Positions 31,368 to 39,215 of a DNA stretch of 39,215 nt are shown piece after piece. A program made the translations under genes and the position numbers. The DNA is from Gemmatales bacterium (GTDB lineage Bacteria > Planctomycetota > Planctomycetia > Gemmatales > Gemmataceae). Positions within the stretch are counted from its first letter, which is position 1; each line of letters starts with the position of its first letter. The stretch is taken from NCBI GenBank assembly GCA_026004675.1, contig BPJP01000016.1, positions 1 through 39,215 on the forward strand. Direction: 5' to 3'. The notes below the pieces were generated by a model. The model worked only from the letters and a program-made list of their open reading frames with translations. It ran no database searches and was not told where the DNA came from.

Positions 31368-32972
31368 TCATTTTGCTGACTCCCAATTTCCATGCACGCC
31401 CAGACGTTTGAGCTGGGCGTCAAGTGTCTGGTAGTTCTTCATCCCCAACAGCCTAGCTGCCTGAGCCTTGACGCCGCCGGCTTCTTCCATTGCTCGCTCT
31501 AAATACGCCTTGTGTATGGAGTTTAGGTAGGCTTCGAGATTGAAACCATCGCCCAGCGGACGGTCGGTGAGTTGGCGGCTGCCATAGATCTTATCAGGCA
31601 TTTCCCCCAACGCCGCAGCGAGCTCGCGACGTCCAATCTTGTCCCCGTCAGTCAGAACAGCGGCTTGGACCAGGGCGTTGTAGAGCTGCCGCACATTGCC
31701 GGGCCAATCCCGTTCTTTCACAAATGCATTTGCGGATGCAGAGAGACTTTTGTGCTTGTAGCCAGGTTCTTCGGCGTCGAACTGGCGGTTGATCAGCTCC
31801 AACAGGTGTTCCGCGATCTTCGGGATATCACTCCGTCGATCCCGCAGCGGTGGAAGCGTAATGGTGACTGCCGCCAACCGGTAGTAAAGGTCTTCACGAA
31901 ACTTGCCGGCCGTGATGGCTTCGTGCAGGTCGCGATTGGTCGCTGCGATGATTCGGACATCAACTGTGCGGTCCGTCTCCTCACCAAGACGACAGACTTT
32001 TCGGATGGCTGGACCTTCCCCGGTAATGGGCTGCAGCACTCGGAGCAATTTGGCTTGAGTTTCCAGATCGCATTCACCGACCTCGTCCAGGAAGATGGTA
32101 CCTTCGTGAGCCGCCTCGAATGCTCCCTTGCGTTCCTTGTCGGCTCCGGTGAATGCTCCCTTGGCATGCCCGAACAACTCGGACTCCAACAAGGTTTTTG
32201 AAAGAGCCGCACAGTTGATCGCTTTGAACGGCTTGGTTCTTCTTGAGCTGGCTTGGTGGATGGCATGGGCGAACATCTCTTTGCCCGTGCCACTTTCGCC
32301 GAGCAGGAGCACAGAGACTCCACGAATGGCTGCTCTCTTTGCTCGCCCTACCGCGTCCCGGACAGCCCGGCTGTCGCCGACGATGTCCTCGAACCCCTCA
32401 ACTTCTGATGGCGACTCGGATGCCAGGTGCTGAAGGTGCGTATCCGGGTTTTTCAGGACTTCAGGGATGACGTCGATGAGGTCGAATGGGACATCAGTCA
32501 CCCACGACTTCCCGTCCCGCGACGTTTCGTAGAATGTGGCTGGATACCGCGTCTTGCCTAACAGCAAAAGTACCGCCGTCATTGCCGGCGTGCCAGGGCT
32601 CAGGTGGAGACAGAGCTCCGTCTCCGCCCAGGACTTCTGCTCCTTCAATCCCGACAGTTCACGGTCGGTGATTTCGAAGATCCGGGCGTAGTCCGTGGGC
32701 TTCGCGAGTTCGACCTCGATGATCTCAGCCGACTGACCAACCCAGGTTTGAAACCACCCATTCCACTCCGAGTCGTAGTTGCTGAGGAGACGGATCGCGT
32801 CGAACGTCTGAGTGGTGAGTAGTGTCTTGGTCGGTCCAACGTTGCCTTCTGACGCAGGATCGGGCTTGATGCGGTCGAGAATCTTCTTCGCCCGACTGGC
32901 GGACAGCGACCCGGCGAGCCCTCTCAGGTCGCTATGTCCAATCCACTGAACCAGCACTCTCCGCTTCGCCAT
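31368..32972 (-). CDS. Sigma-54 activator with CARF/RtcR-like sensor domain
   Basis: A 534-aa protein starting at ATG 32972 (MAKRRVLVQW) with AGGA upstream; a GTG eight codons earlier is less likely. Residues 1 to about 185 form an alpha/beta sensor with HLSPGTPAMTAVLLLLGKTRYPATFYE, like the CARF-type domain of RtcR. The central AAA+ domain has Walker A LLGESGTGKE (about 224-233), the sigma-54 contact loop GAFTGA (about 272-277) and Walker B IFLDEVGE. The C-terminal Fis-type HTH is KAQAARLLGMKNYQTLDAQL. The intact GAFTGA loop means real sigma-54 activation. CARF-type domains bind cyclic oligonucleotides or RNA ends, so a ligand made in infection or by the neighbouring CD-NTase is an attractive but unproven trigger. 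Confidence 0.88.
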   Translation of the reverse strand: MAKRRVLVQWIGHSDLRGLAGSLSASRAKKILDRIKPDPASEGNVGPTKTLLTTQTFDAIRLLSNYDSEWNGWFQTWVGQSAEIIEVELAKPTDYARIFEITDRELSGLKEQKSWAETELCLHLSPGTPAMTAVLLLLGKTRYPATFYETSRDGKSWVTDVPFDLIDVIPEVLKNPDTHLQHLASESPSEVEGFEDIVGDSRAVRDAVGRAKRAAIRGVSVLLLGESGTGKEMFAHAIHQASSRRTKPFKAINCAALSKTLLESELFGHAKGAFTGADKERKGAFEAAHEGTIFLDEVGECDLETQAKLLRVLQPITGEGPAIRKVCRLGEETDRTVDVRIIAATNRDLHEAITAGKFREDLYYRLAAVTITLPPLRDRRSDIPKIAEHLLELINRQFDAEEPGYKHKSLSASANAFVKERDWPGNVRQLYNALVQAAVLTDGDKIGRRELAAALGEMPDKIYGSRQLTDRPLGDGFNLEAYLNSIHKAYLERAMEEAGGVKAQAARLLGMKNYQTLDAQLKRLGVHGNWESAK

Positions 32973-33126
32973 GCACAAATATCCTTGTGGAATCACAGAG
33001 GAGATTGTACTCTGGTCTCGGCAAGATTGAAAGCCTGGGAAAGCGGGTTTCCGTTCTCTCGGCTTTCACGATGAATCCATCTTCACGGAGCTCGCAGTAT
33101 TGTAATGGTGCTTGCGGTCCGGGCCG

Positions 33127-33855
33127 CTAACAATCTGAGCCTGACGAGAGAAACTCTTGCATGTTCACTGAAATATGTGCTGGGTAGTCGAACACGTTGC
33201 GGCCTTCGGGCGATCTTTCCAGAATGTGTTGGTCGAGCCGCTCCTTGACTTGCGTCTCGATCAGCCGGCACTGTGCCGGAGGGAGAGTTGTCTCGACTTG
33301 TACTCGATCCGTGTCTTCCCACTCGTCGGGTAGGAGTGCGACTGCGGTGTTGAAAGCGTGCACAGCTTCGTCCTTGGTCGCGAATGCCCCAAGATACAGC
33401 ACGCGATGGTCGGCGACGATCGTTGCGTAGGCAACATCTTTGCCTCTCAAGATGATCCGCCCAGGTCCCGACCGCCTTTTCATCTCCTGCTTGATTTCTT
33501 GTTGAATGAATTCGTCCGAGAGTTTACGCAAGCAGTGTCCTTCGGTGTCGCTTGTTGTCAGGGCCTTAAGTGGGCTGTCTCCTCTCTTGAGTCGACCCAC
33601 AACAGTGGTAAACCTTAATCCTGCGTGAGTCGCCCAATCACCGATCGACTTGGTGACGCCACAGAATGTTACCATCTGTGCCAGCAGTTTCTTGCTCTGG
33701 CTCCTGGTTAACCATCTTACATTGTGGTACCCAAGCGTGATTTGCTCGTCGTCGTGACGCTTATCTGTGACTGCGGTCGGAGTGGAGCCTTGAGTTGGAT
33801 TCTCCGACTTTGATTCGGCTGCTTCCTCTTGCACTTGAAGATGTACTTCACTCAT
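33127..33855 (-). CDS. DNA-binding protein with an AP2-like domain
   Basis: A 242-aa protein starting at ATG 33855 with a GGAAAG box just upstream. Residues about 50-100 (SQSKKLLAQMVTFCGVTKSIGDWATHAGLRFTTVVGRLKRGDSPLKALTT) resemble the small HTH of HNH/AP2-linked proteins. Residues about 141-175 (YATIVADHRVLYLGAFATKDEAVHAFNTAVALLP) follow the AP2 pattern of a strand, a G-x-F turn and an alanine-rich helix. In bacteria AP2 domains usually belong to homing endonucleases or mobile regulators; no HNH motif is seen. The N-terminal 40 residues are polar and disordered. Function: DNA-binding, otherwise unknown. Confidence 0.65.
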   Translation of the reverse strand: MSEVHLQVQEEAAESKSENPTQGSTPTAVTDKRHDDEQITLGYHNVRWLTRSQSKKLLAQMVTFCGVTKSIGDWATHAGLRFTTVVGRLKRGDSPLKALTTSDTEGHCLRKLSDEFIQQEIKQEMKRRSGPGRIILRGKDVAYATIVADHRVLYLGAFATKDEAVHAFNTAVALLPDEWEDTDRVQVETTLPPAQCRLIETQVKERLDQHILERSPEGRNVFDYPAHISVNMQEFLSSGSDC

Positions 33856-33988
33856 CGTTCTTTCCTTTGAATAGGGTTGGGTTTCTCCTGAGTCGATCTC
33901 AGCGAGTTCTTCTACCTACTCCCAGGAATCGAAAGGAAAGCACCGTGGCGGACCGCGAACTCTGTTGGCCCCTTGGTCTCCAGGACAA

Positions 33989-34201
33989 TTACTGCCGGCT
34001 ATTCACGAAAGGGTTACTTCCGGCCAGGAGGGCGATCATGTAGTCCTTGAACGTCATTCCGCTGTTGGTGGCGTTGCACCGTGCCCGCATCCAGATTGGC
34101 TCCGGCACGCCTTTGACGTGGAGGTCTCTCGTCTTCTCAGCGTGATCGCGACCCGGCGTTTCGGCCGTGTTTGGTGGCTTGTTTGTGGTTGAATGTGACA
34201 T
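33989..34201 (-). CDS. Small ribbon-helix-helix-like protein
   Basis: A 70-aa protein starting at ATG 34201 with AAGGAGA upstream. After a polar N-terminal tail, LHVKGVPEPIWMRARCNATNSGMTFKDYMIALL gives the strand-helix-helix of Arc/MetJ-type DNA-binding proteins. Such proteins regulate mobilization or toxin genes, or control plasmid copy. No toxin gene is adjacent. It lies on the same strand as the AP2-like gene, with a 133-bp gap after it. Confidence 0.6.
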   Translation of the reverse strand: MSHSTTNKPPNTAETPGRDHAEKTRDLHVKGVPEPIWMRARCNATNSGMTFKDYMIALLAGSNPFVNSRQ

Positions 34202-34755
34202 TGGGTTCTCCTTTGGACTGCACCGCTTATGGTGCTGTCTCTGTCATCGATTTTGGACATGACCTGTTGCCGTGCTCGCCTTGCCTGCCGCTATGCGGTC
34301 ACGCGTCGGCTTTCCGTTCAACTGGTCCAGGGTTTGGATTGGGCCTTGCCCTTGTTCGCGGTGCCTCAGCGGAACGCTGCTGGCTGTCCTCATCCATTGG
34401 CTGGCCCTGTTCTCGATCAGGTTCGTTCGGTACCGGCCGTCTGGCCCGTACTCGGTTCGTCCCTCTTTCGTCTCCTCAAAATACTCTCGACACAGACTCG
34501 TACTCGTTTCGGACCGAAGGTCCTTTCACTCCGACTCCTGATTCTCGTTTCTCGACTCGTTTCGGTTTTACTTCGTTTGCTTTTCTTTCTACTTCTTCTC
34601 TTTCGGGAGGGCTCTCGGTCTCCTCTCCAGGACCGTCGAACTCCGACGGTTGAGTCCTGTATGAGTTCACGCATCGCGGGCGTGAATCCGATCGCTCACT
34701 GCCATAGGGCAGCGATAGGCCAATTTGTTGTCCGCCGGCCAATGTGGCGGGTGTT
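34202..34755. other. Gap with a strong purine/pyrimidine strand bias; no confident gene
   Basis: About 34440-34630 is pyrimidine-rich on the plus strand (purine-rich on the minus strand, full of GAG, CGA and GAAAG). ACTCGGTTCG/ACTCGTTTCGG-type blocks recur near 34450, 34502 and 34555, about 52-53 bp apart. Long charged frames are open on both strands, which is expected from the base bias. No start with a ribosome-binding site or recognisable domain is visible. A CCGCC/GGCGG hairpin lies near 34732-34750. Confidence 0.4.
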
Positions 34756-35454
34756 TTAGTCTTGTGGTCTCAACTGACCGGAATGAATCCAGCGTCTCTG
34801 ATCCTTACGTCGTTTCTGCCGAGCCTCGAACTCGTCCTTCAGGCATCCGCACGAACGCGTGGACCCATTGATGAGATGCGACCGCCTGACGACGGTCTCC
34901 TGTCCACAATCGCACCGGCAAAGGCAGGAGCTACGCTTGAGCATTTGAACAACGAGCAGTCTTCCGAATTGGTGGCCCGTGACATTCCGCAGCTTCTGTT
35001 CATCCCGTCGATCTGGCCATTGGTTGGGAAGTACGTGTTTACCGTCCACGACCAGCACGCCAGTGTGAGACAGTTGGCGAATAACGGGCGTCATGTCTCT
35101 GACGGTCCGTTTGACGCGTCCGCTGCTTCCGAGAATGTCCCGAACTTGTCGGAACCATCTTGCCTGTGCTTTGCGGGCTTCACGGAAGAATAGGTTGGAT
35201 GGCTTCTTGGCCGTGACGCAACTGACTGGGTTGCTGAACACATTTGTGAGTCCAAAGACGGATGCGTCCTCCATGATGAGCTTGAACACAACTTCCATAG
35301 CCTCATCACGACCAGGGTTATGCTCAGCTTCCACATCGTGCGGCACCAAGTTCAGGAGTGTGCTCCAAGGCCAGGATGAGTCATCGACATGGTATTCCTT
35401 GATGACGACATCCTGCTTGGATGAGCTTGCGATGACTCGTTCAGAACCTGCCAT
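34756..35454 (-). CDS. Protein with C-terminal cysteine cluster
   Basis: A 232-aa protein starting MAGSERVIASSSKQD (35454); the longer upstream reading is less likely. The N-terminal part is unknown. Near the end, GHQFGRLLVVQMLKRSSCLCRCDCGQETVVRRSHLINGSTRSCGCLKDEFEARQKRRKD fits the CxCDCG...CGCL module common beside AP2 and HNH domains in phage and mobile-element proteins, a probable zinc-binding DNA-recognition element. It lies upstream of the RHH gene and the AP2-like gene, which share mobile-element character. The effector function is not visible. Confidence 0.65.
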   Translation of the reverse strand: MAGSERVIASSSKQDVVIKEYHVDDSSWPWSTLLNLVPHDVEAEHNPGRDEAMEVVFKLIMEDASVFGLTNVFSNPVSCVTAKKPSNLFFREARKAQARWFRQVRDILGSSGRVKRTVRDMTPVIRQLSHTGVLVVDGKHVLPNQWPDRRDEQKLRNVTGHQFGRLLVVQMLKRSSCLCRCDCGQETVVRRSHLINGSTRSCGCLKDEFEARQKRRKDQRRWIHSGQLRPQD

Positions 35455-35624
35455 AATGGTGCCTCGGATTCGTGATGGTGGTCTTGATTCCACCTTTCAC
35501 CCCGAATCGACTGATTCGTACCGGGCCGGACGAGACTTCCGTAGCCACTTGGGGCCATGGAACTCACTGCTCCATCCACGCCGTGTTGAATCGCAGGAGT
35601 CGCACAATGGCAGCGTGTCGTGTC

Positions 35625-36146
35625 CTACGTTTCCGTCATCAGTACCTCCGGGTGTTCCATCGCGAACTTCTTCCTCAGAAGACCCACAACAGCCCAGCCG
35701 AACGGTCCGGGAAAGTAGTAACAAGCTTCCTCGTTGCGATCCTTCCAGTACGCTTCTTCGGCATCAAGAATCGTCCAGTCCGGGTATTGCGTGCGGATGT
35801 CGTTTGACACCGTCAAAAGGAATTCCTGGACCGCTTCGAAGATTCTCGGGAGCATGCCGAATTGCCGTTTGATACTCTGGCGGTAAACTGCCTCAGACGT
35901 ACACTCTGTCCCGCCTGCGTCCGCATAGGCGTCTTGGAGACAACGTCCAACGCAATACGGATTGGTTGGCCGTTGACATATGGCAGCGGGATTGATCAGT
36001 GCGATTCCTCCTTCTCCGAATTCGGCCAGCTGTGTACAGAGCTTCTCCAGATGTGAAGAGTCTTCGGTAATCTCGACCAGGCGATTCAGGTCGTCCTCGG
36101 TCCACGGAAGTTCCGGAATCTCAGGTCTTCGGTGATCGTCTGTCAC
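35625..36146 (-). CDS. Hypothetical protein
   Basis: A 173-aa protein. The best start is GTG 36146 (VTDDHRRPEIPE), eight bases after AAGGAG; the longer TTG reading to 36173 lacks a ribosome-binding site. It is acidic at the N-terminus (ELPWTEDDLNRLVEITEDSSHLEKL), has Cys residues in AICQRPTNPYCVGRCLQDAYADAGGTECTSEAVYRQSI, and ends WKDRNEEACYYFPGPFGWAVVGLLRKKFAMEHPEV. No family is recognised. It begins 43 bp downstream of the AAA (DnaX-like) gene and is probably in the same operon. Confidence 0.55.
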   Translation of the reverse strand: MTDDHRRPEIPELPWTEDDLNRLVEITEDSSHLEKLCTQLAEFGEGGIALINPAAICQRPTNPYCVGRCLQDAYADAGGTECTSEAVYRQSIKRQFGMLPRIFEAVQEFLLTVSNDIRTQYPDWTILDAEEAYWKDRNEEACYYFPGPFGWAVVGLLRKKFAMEHPEVLMTET

Positions 36147-36189
36147 GGAATTTCTCCTTGTTGCGTGGGTCAAACGAAACGCTCAATTC

Positions 36190-36983
36190 TCAATCGAATT
36201 GCTTCAGAACCAATTCGCGGGTAAGTTGTCGATCGCGTTTGCCGGCGGCCCTCGCGATCACACTGATTGCTTCACTTGTGATTCGTTTGGAACGGCGGGC
36301 CACAAGCGGAAGCACGCTGTCATCTTCCAAACGGATTTCCCAGTGTCGGCATCGCAACTCCAGAAAACGGACAAGTTCATCGGTCGAAGGAAGAGATGTC
36401 TCTTCCTCTGCCGAGAACCGCCGACGGAACGTGCGTCCGAGTTTTTTCATGCTCAGACGTTGATCCAATCCACACTGCGTCACGCTGCTGCATCGAGATT
36501 AGCAGCATATCGTGCATGTTGCGCCTAATGAGTCGATGGACTTCGTCGAGATAGTAAATGAAGTCGCCGCCGAGCTTTCTACGCTGGTCAAGTAGACTCC
36601 GAAGTTCAGCTTCTGTGACCCTACCACAATCAACGGGGACAAAGTTGACCGGTTTGCCGCTGGCAAGAGCACGGGTCTGCAGGGCTGCGAAGAGCCCAAC
36701 TTCATCGTAATTGACGTCAAAATTCCTGCACGCTTCGCACTCGCCGCACGGAATCTGTGAGACGGGATTGCGAAAACCGCACATGAGACTGCTTACGAAT
36801 GCCTTGATGATCGCCGTTTTTCCTGAGCCGGACACACCCGTGACGAGGGGTGTTCTGACCACGCCCCTCAAGACGGAGGCAGTCGCGGAAATGCTCTCGG
36901 ACATCTTCACAACCCACGATCTCGTCGAGGTGACGCGGGATCCAAGATTCAATGTCTTTTGGTGTGGGAAGATTGGTGGGCAT
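36190..36983 (-). pseudogene. DnaX-like clamp-loader AAA ATPase, frameshifted twice
   Basis: Frame correction of two runs gives a 263-aa protein: one base removed from CCCC (36864-36867) joins DCLRLE to GVVRTPLVTG, and one from T6 (36442-36447) joins SEHEK to LGRTFRRRF. The start MPTNLPTPKD at 36983 is followed by IVGCEDVREHF. Walker A is GVSGSGKTA, a Cys module PCGECEACRNF resembles the DnaX zinc element, and Walker B is FIYYLDEVH. The corrected C-terminal helical lid has RRSKRITSEAISVIARAAGKRDRQ. It may act as a small clamp loader or replication-associated ATPase for this element. As printed it gives only truncated pieces. Confidence 0.78.
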
Positions 36984-37050
36984 ATCGGGGTTCCTTCGAA
37001 GCTAGGGAAGATAATTCGAGTGCTAAACAAAACTGCGGTGGAGGCGGTAA

Positions 37051-38655
37051 TTACTTTTGTGGAGACTCTGGCGAGCCATTCAATGGTGACGATTCTCGAC
37101 AGTAGACTTTCCACGGCCGGCAGTTCGTTGCCCGCTTCAGTTGCTCGACAATGACACCATTTGCACCGAGTGCAGGAGCGAGTTCACGCAATTGGCTGCT
37201 GGCCCATCGAGGCGATCCTGGCCATGACTTGTCCTTGTGCGACAAGCCGTTGTCCTTTGCCGTCTTCAGAATTCCCTTGAGAAGGTCCTGCGTACTCCCC
37301 GTCCACGCGTCACCCTCCCGAAAGCCAAGGGCAAACTTCGAAACTGCCTGTGCGAACAGACTATCGACAACTAACTCTCGGCTTTGATGATCGAGGTTGA
37401 GTCGGTATGCTTTGTCAAACTCCTCAACCGGACGACCAAGGGCCTGGGTGACTGCTCGCCCGAATTGTGCGAAGTCGGCCATCCGGAAGTCGGTTGCAGA
37501 CGGCGTCGTTGGCAGGACTTGCATCGTCTTAGACAGCAGATCAAGGAGTGCACCGAGCAATCGAGGTCGTGCCCGTTCGAATGCCGCGTTCAATTCTTGA
37601 AGCGGCTTGAACACCTCCATTCGCTTGCAGTGGAACACCAGGCATCGATCCAGAAAGTCTGGACGTGAGGACGGCAGATCGATGCCGTTGATCATGATCG
37701 CTCGACGAAACGAGTACAAAACCTGTTCGGAGGTCCGTGTAGAGGCCTTCGTCGCTCGACACTGTTGCCGGTAACGGCTCGACAGAACATGTCTGCCGTC
37801 TTACGATTGAAGCTGCTGACGTTTTCGAAGCAGGGAACGGCGTGGTTTTGAAAAGTCAGGAAGAGTTGGCTCATTTCCATGTCGCCCAGCATCGCCGTCT
37901 CGCTGGGATCGATCAGGCTTCGCACGCGGCTGCATCGCGTGGTCTTCGCTGAACCCTGTTGGCCGATCCACGCCAAGATGGGGCTGGGAACTCCGGGGTG
38001 AAATGCCGAGAGCATCCACGGCAATAGAAGTAACTTGTCTTCTTCGTCGTCGATATGCACGAAATCGAAGAGTTCCTGCGGTGAGCCTCCTCGCTCCGGC
38101 TGGGCCGAGCGACTTATGATGCCGAACTCGAAAAAAGCGAGGCTGATCGTGAGCCTTGAGTGACCAACCTTCCGGTGAAACCTCAATCATTTTCCACGCG
38201 GTATCACCGACGTCGATCAAGACTTTGCCTTCATGCACGGTCGTTCGGTTTGCGAGTTCGCGGCGGCCGGACCGCAACGCTTGCAGTTCCAGCATGTCGG
38301 TGGCTCGGTGGAGGTCACAAAGGCGTGGCGTCTCCGACGTCTTTGCCTTGATCAGCCCTACAAGGTGACTTCGGAATGACTTGGAACGAAGCGGGATCGT
38401 TTCATCATGCGGTACTGGGTCGTAGACGGGAATCCACGCGAACGCATCTTGATATTGGTCAATAAACAACTCCAGTTTTTCTTCAAGTGCGATTCCCACG
38501 ATCGCGGCGGCATTGAGAATCGGACCTGGTTGTTTGGTTTTATCCGTGCGTTTTTCGGCGGCGTTGGCTGCGTTCGCATCGTCGAGTGCGGTCGGTGTCG
38601 CTTCGCGATTGCCACCGTTTCGTGTGTTAGTTATCTTGGCTTGGTTGTCGGGCAT
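37051..38655 (-). pseudogene. Primase/helicase-like ATPase (phage D5/P4-type), three frameshifts
   Basis: The start MPDNQAKI at 38655 has GGGAG upstream. The frame breaks at A6 (38131-38136, plus strand), where removing one base joins HDQPRFF to EFGIISRSAQPERGG. It breaks again at two doubled Gs (37744-37745 and 37732-37733); removing one base from each gives RRRLYTDSEQVLYSFRRA. This matches the family segment of a basic helix followed by LYTD and YSFRR. The corrected length is 533 aa. The ATPase core has WIGQQGSAKTTRCSRV (Walker A-like). Proteins of this kind unwind and prime at element replication origins. Several alternative repairs exist for each site, so the exact edits are inferred. Confidence 0.8.
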
Positions 38656-38928
38656 TGAAGGGCTCCCATTGGGAGACCGAGCCGGGTGGCCTCGACAACG
38701 TGCCGAGTTCGATTTGGCAACCACCGTGTGCTCGCGTCTCTACAATGGGCAGCCGGTATGCACATAGCCGTGAGCGAGAAGGCAGAAAATCAACCTGAGA
38801 CCAACGAAATCAGCCGTAAAATGCGTCTTCGAAATTGAGACGCGTATGCAGAAATGCGTTTCGGCGTGCATATGCAAGTTGACGGCAAGCGTTTTGCCGG
38901 TAAGATGGGATACGGTTTGGCCGATTTC

Positions 38929-39033
38929 AGCGTCATTAGCGTCATCATGACCTAAGTTGTTGGTAGCAAAGCGTAAAGTGAATGACGCTAGAACTGACGC
39001 TACGAAATGCACAGTCATCGGTAGCGTCAGTTC
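38929..39033. repeat. Cluster of TGACGCTA/TAGCGTCA octamers with a 13-bp inverted repeat
   Basis: The octamer occurs at 38937, 38983, 38995 and 39022, with a 7/8 match at 38928-38935. GAACTGACGCTAC (38991-39003) and GTAGCGTCAGTTC (39021-39033) are perfect 13-bp inverted arms with a 17-bp gap. Such repeats suit a replication initiator or a regulator binding upstream of the primase/helicase-like gene. Confidence 0.55.
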
Positions 39034-39074
39034 GCCGTAGAGCGACAATTCCGGCGTGAGAAAAGTCACACGCC

Positions 39075-39111
39075 AAAAGTAGGTACACTTCGGAAAACTG
39101 TACCCACTTTT
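39075..39111. promoter_or_regulatory. Hairpin-forming inverted repeat
   Basis: AAAAGTAGGTACA (39075-39087) and TGTACCCACTTTT (39099-39111) pair over 13 bp with one mismatch around an 11-base loop that includes TTCG. It may be a terminator, an operator or part of an origin. Confidence 0.45.
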
Positions 39112-39215
39112 AGCCACACCCCGCTTTGGGCCGCTTAGAAGCGGTTTCCGGAACTCCTGATGCTCAAGGGGTTTGCAGCCTATCCGAAATCCATTGGAAA
39201 CGGATCATGGCACTA

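Larger units (their letters stand above)
38656..39215. other. Upstream/origin-like region with repeats; no convincing gene
   Basis: This region lies upstream of the replication-type operon. It holds repeated octamers and a 13-bp inverted repeat (38929-39033) and a hairpin (39075-39111). A 125-codon minus frame (38740-39117) is open but has no domain and overlaps those repeats, so I do not call it a gene. Confidence 0.45.

Noticed and set aside
33021..33035. A sigma-54-like sequence upstream of the activator gene itself (minus strand GGC...TTGC)
   Set aside because: The distance between the GG and GC elements is one base too long for a -24/-12 promoter, and the match is weaker than at 31318-31333.
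34171..34742. Charged or Ser-rich ORFs on both strands in the pyrimidine-rich tract
   Set aside because: Open frames follow from the base bias. No ribosome-binding site or domain.
38740..39117. A 125-codon minus-strand frame upstream of the primase-like gene
   Set aside because: It runs through inverted repeats and octamer clusters and shows no domain.

Overview
The window looks like an accessory (genomic-island) region of a planctomycete-type bacterium. This is an inference from the gene families, the mid-50s GC feel and the Shine-Dalgarno-led operons; no rRNA or tRNA is present to prove it. Almost everything is on the minus strand, in long tight operons interrupted by two insertion sequences.

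Layout: 0-3.2 kb holds an integration module: a tyrosine recombinase whose catalytic tail is frameshifted, an excisionase-like HTH protein, a frameshifted HTH protein and a small unknown. 3.29-6.42 kb is a complete IS66-family element with terminal inverted repeats, a perfect 8-bp target duplication and a 27-bp minisatellite inside its left end. 6.7-8.1 kb has a divergent pair: a WYL-type HTH protein without its WYL domain, and a PD-(D/E)XK-like protein. 8.4-19.7 kb is a long co-directional series: DUF932-like protein, Cas4/RecB-like nuclease, second PD-(D/E)XK nuclease, HTH/LAGLIDADG-like protein, WYL regulator, lipoprotein, a 57-aa membrane protein, an RNase J-like metallo-beta-lactamase and a C-terminally truncated DnaE. 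19.8-22.5 kb is a nuclease-like gene broken by an IS4-family insertion, a nonsense codon and a frameshift.

22.7-33.0 kb is the most interesting part. A sigma-54 activator with an intact GAFTGA loop and a CARF/RtcR-like N-terminal domain is followed by a near-consensus -24/-12 promoter. That promoter lies in front of a tight same-strand set: a DUF4145-like fragment, a Cap15-type 2TM/beta-barrel effector, a CD-NTase, a TIGR04141/DUF6119-type protein, a DUF262+HNH (GmrSD-like) nuclease, an AAA ATPase and two unrecognised proteins. This reads as a CBASS core under sigma-54 control, joined to further defence-like genes. 33-36.2 kb carries an AP2-like protein, a ribbon-helix-helix protein, a Cys-cluster protein and a 550-bp purine-biased gap. 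36.2-38.7 kb holds a DnaX-like AAA protein and a primase/helicase-like ATPase, both split by frameshifts. The last 0.5 kb is an upstream region rich in inverted repeats and repeated octamers, possibly an origin.

Taken together, the integration and replication genes (integrase, DnaX-like, primase/helicase) are broken by single-base frameshifts that each look like one added base, while the defence-like and nuclease operons are open. Either the element has lost mobility while its cargo was kept, or the assembly carries uncorrected insertion errors. Coordinates come from reading the sequence; no database search was run.
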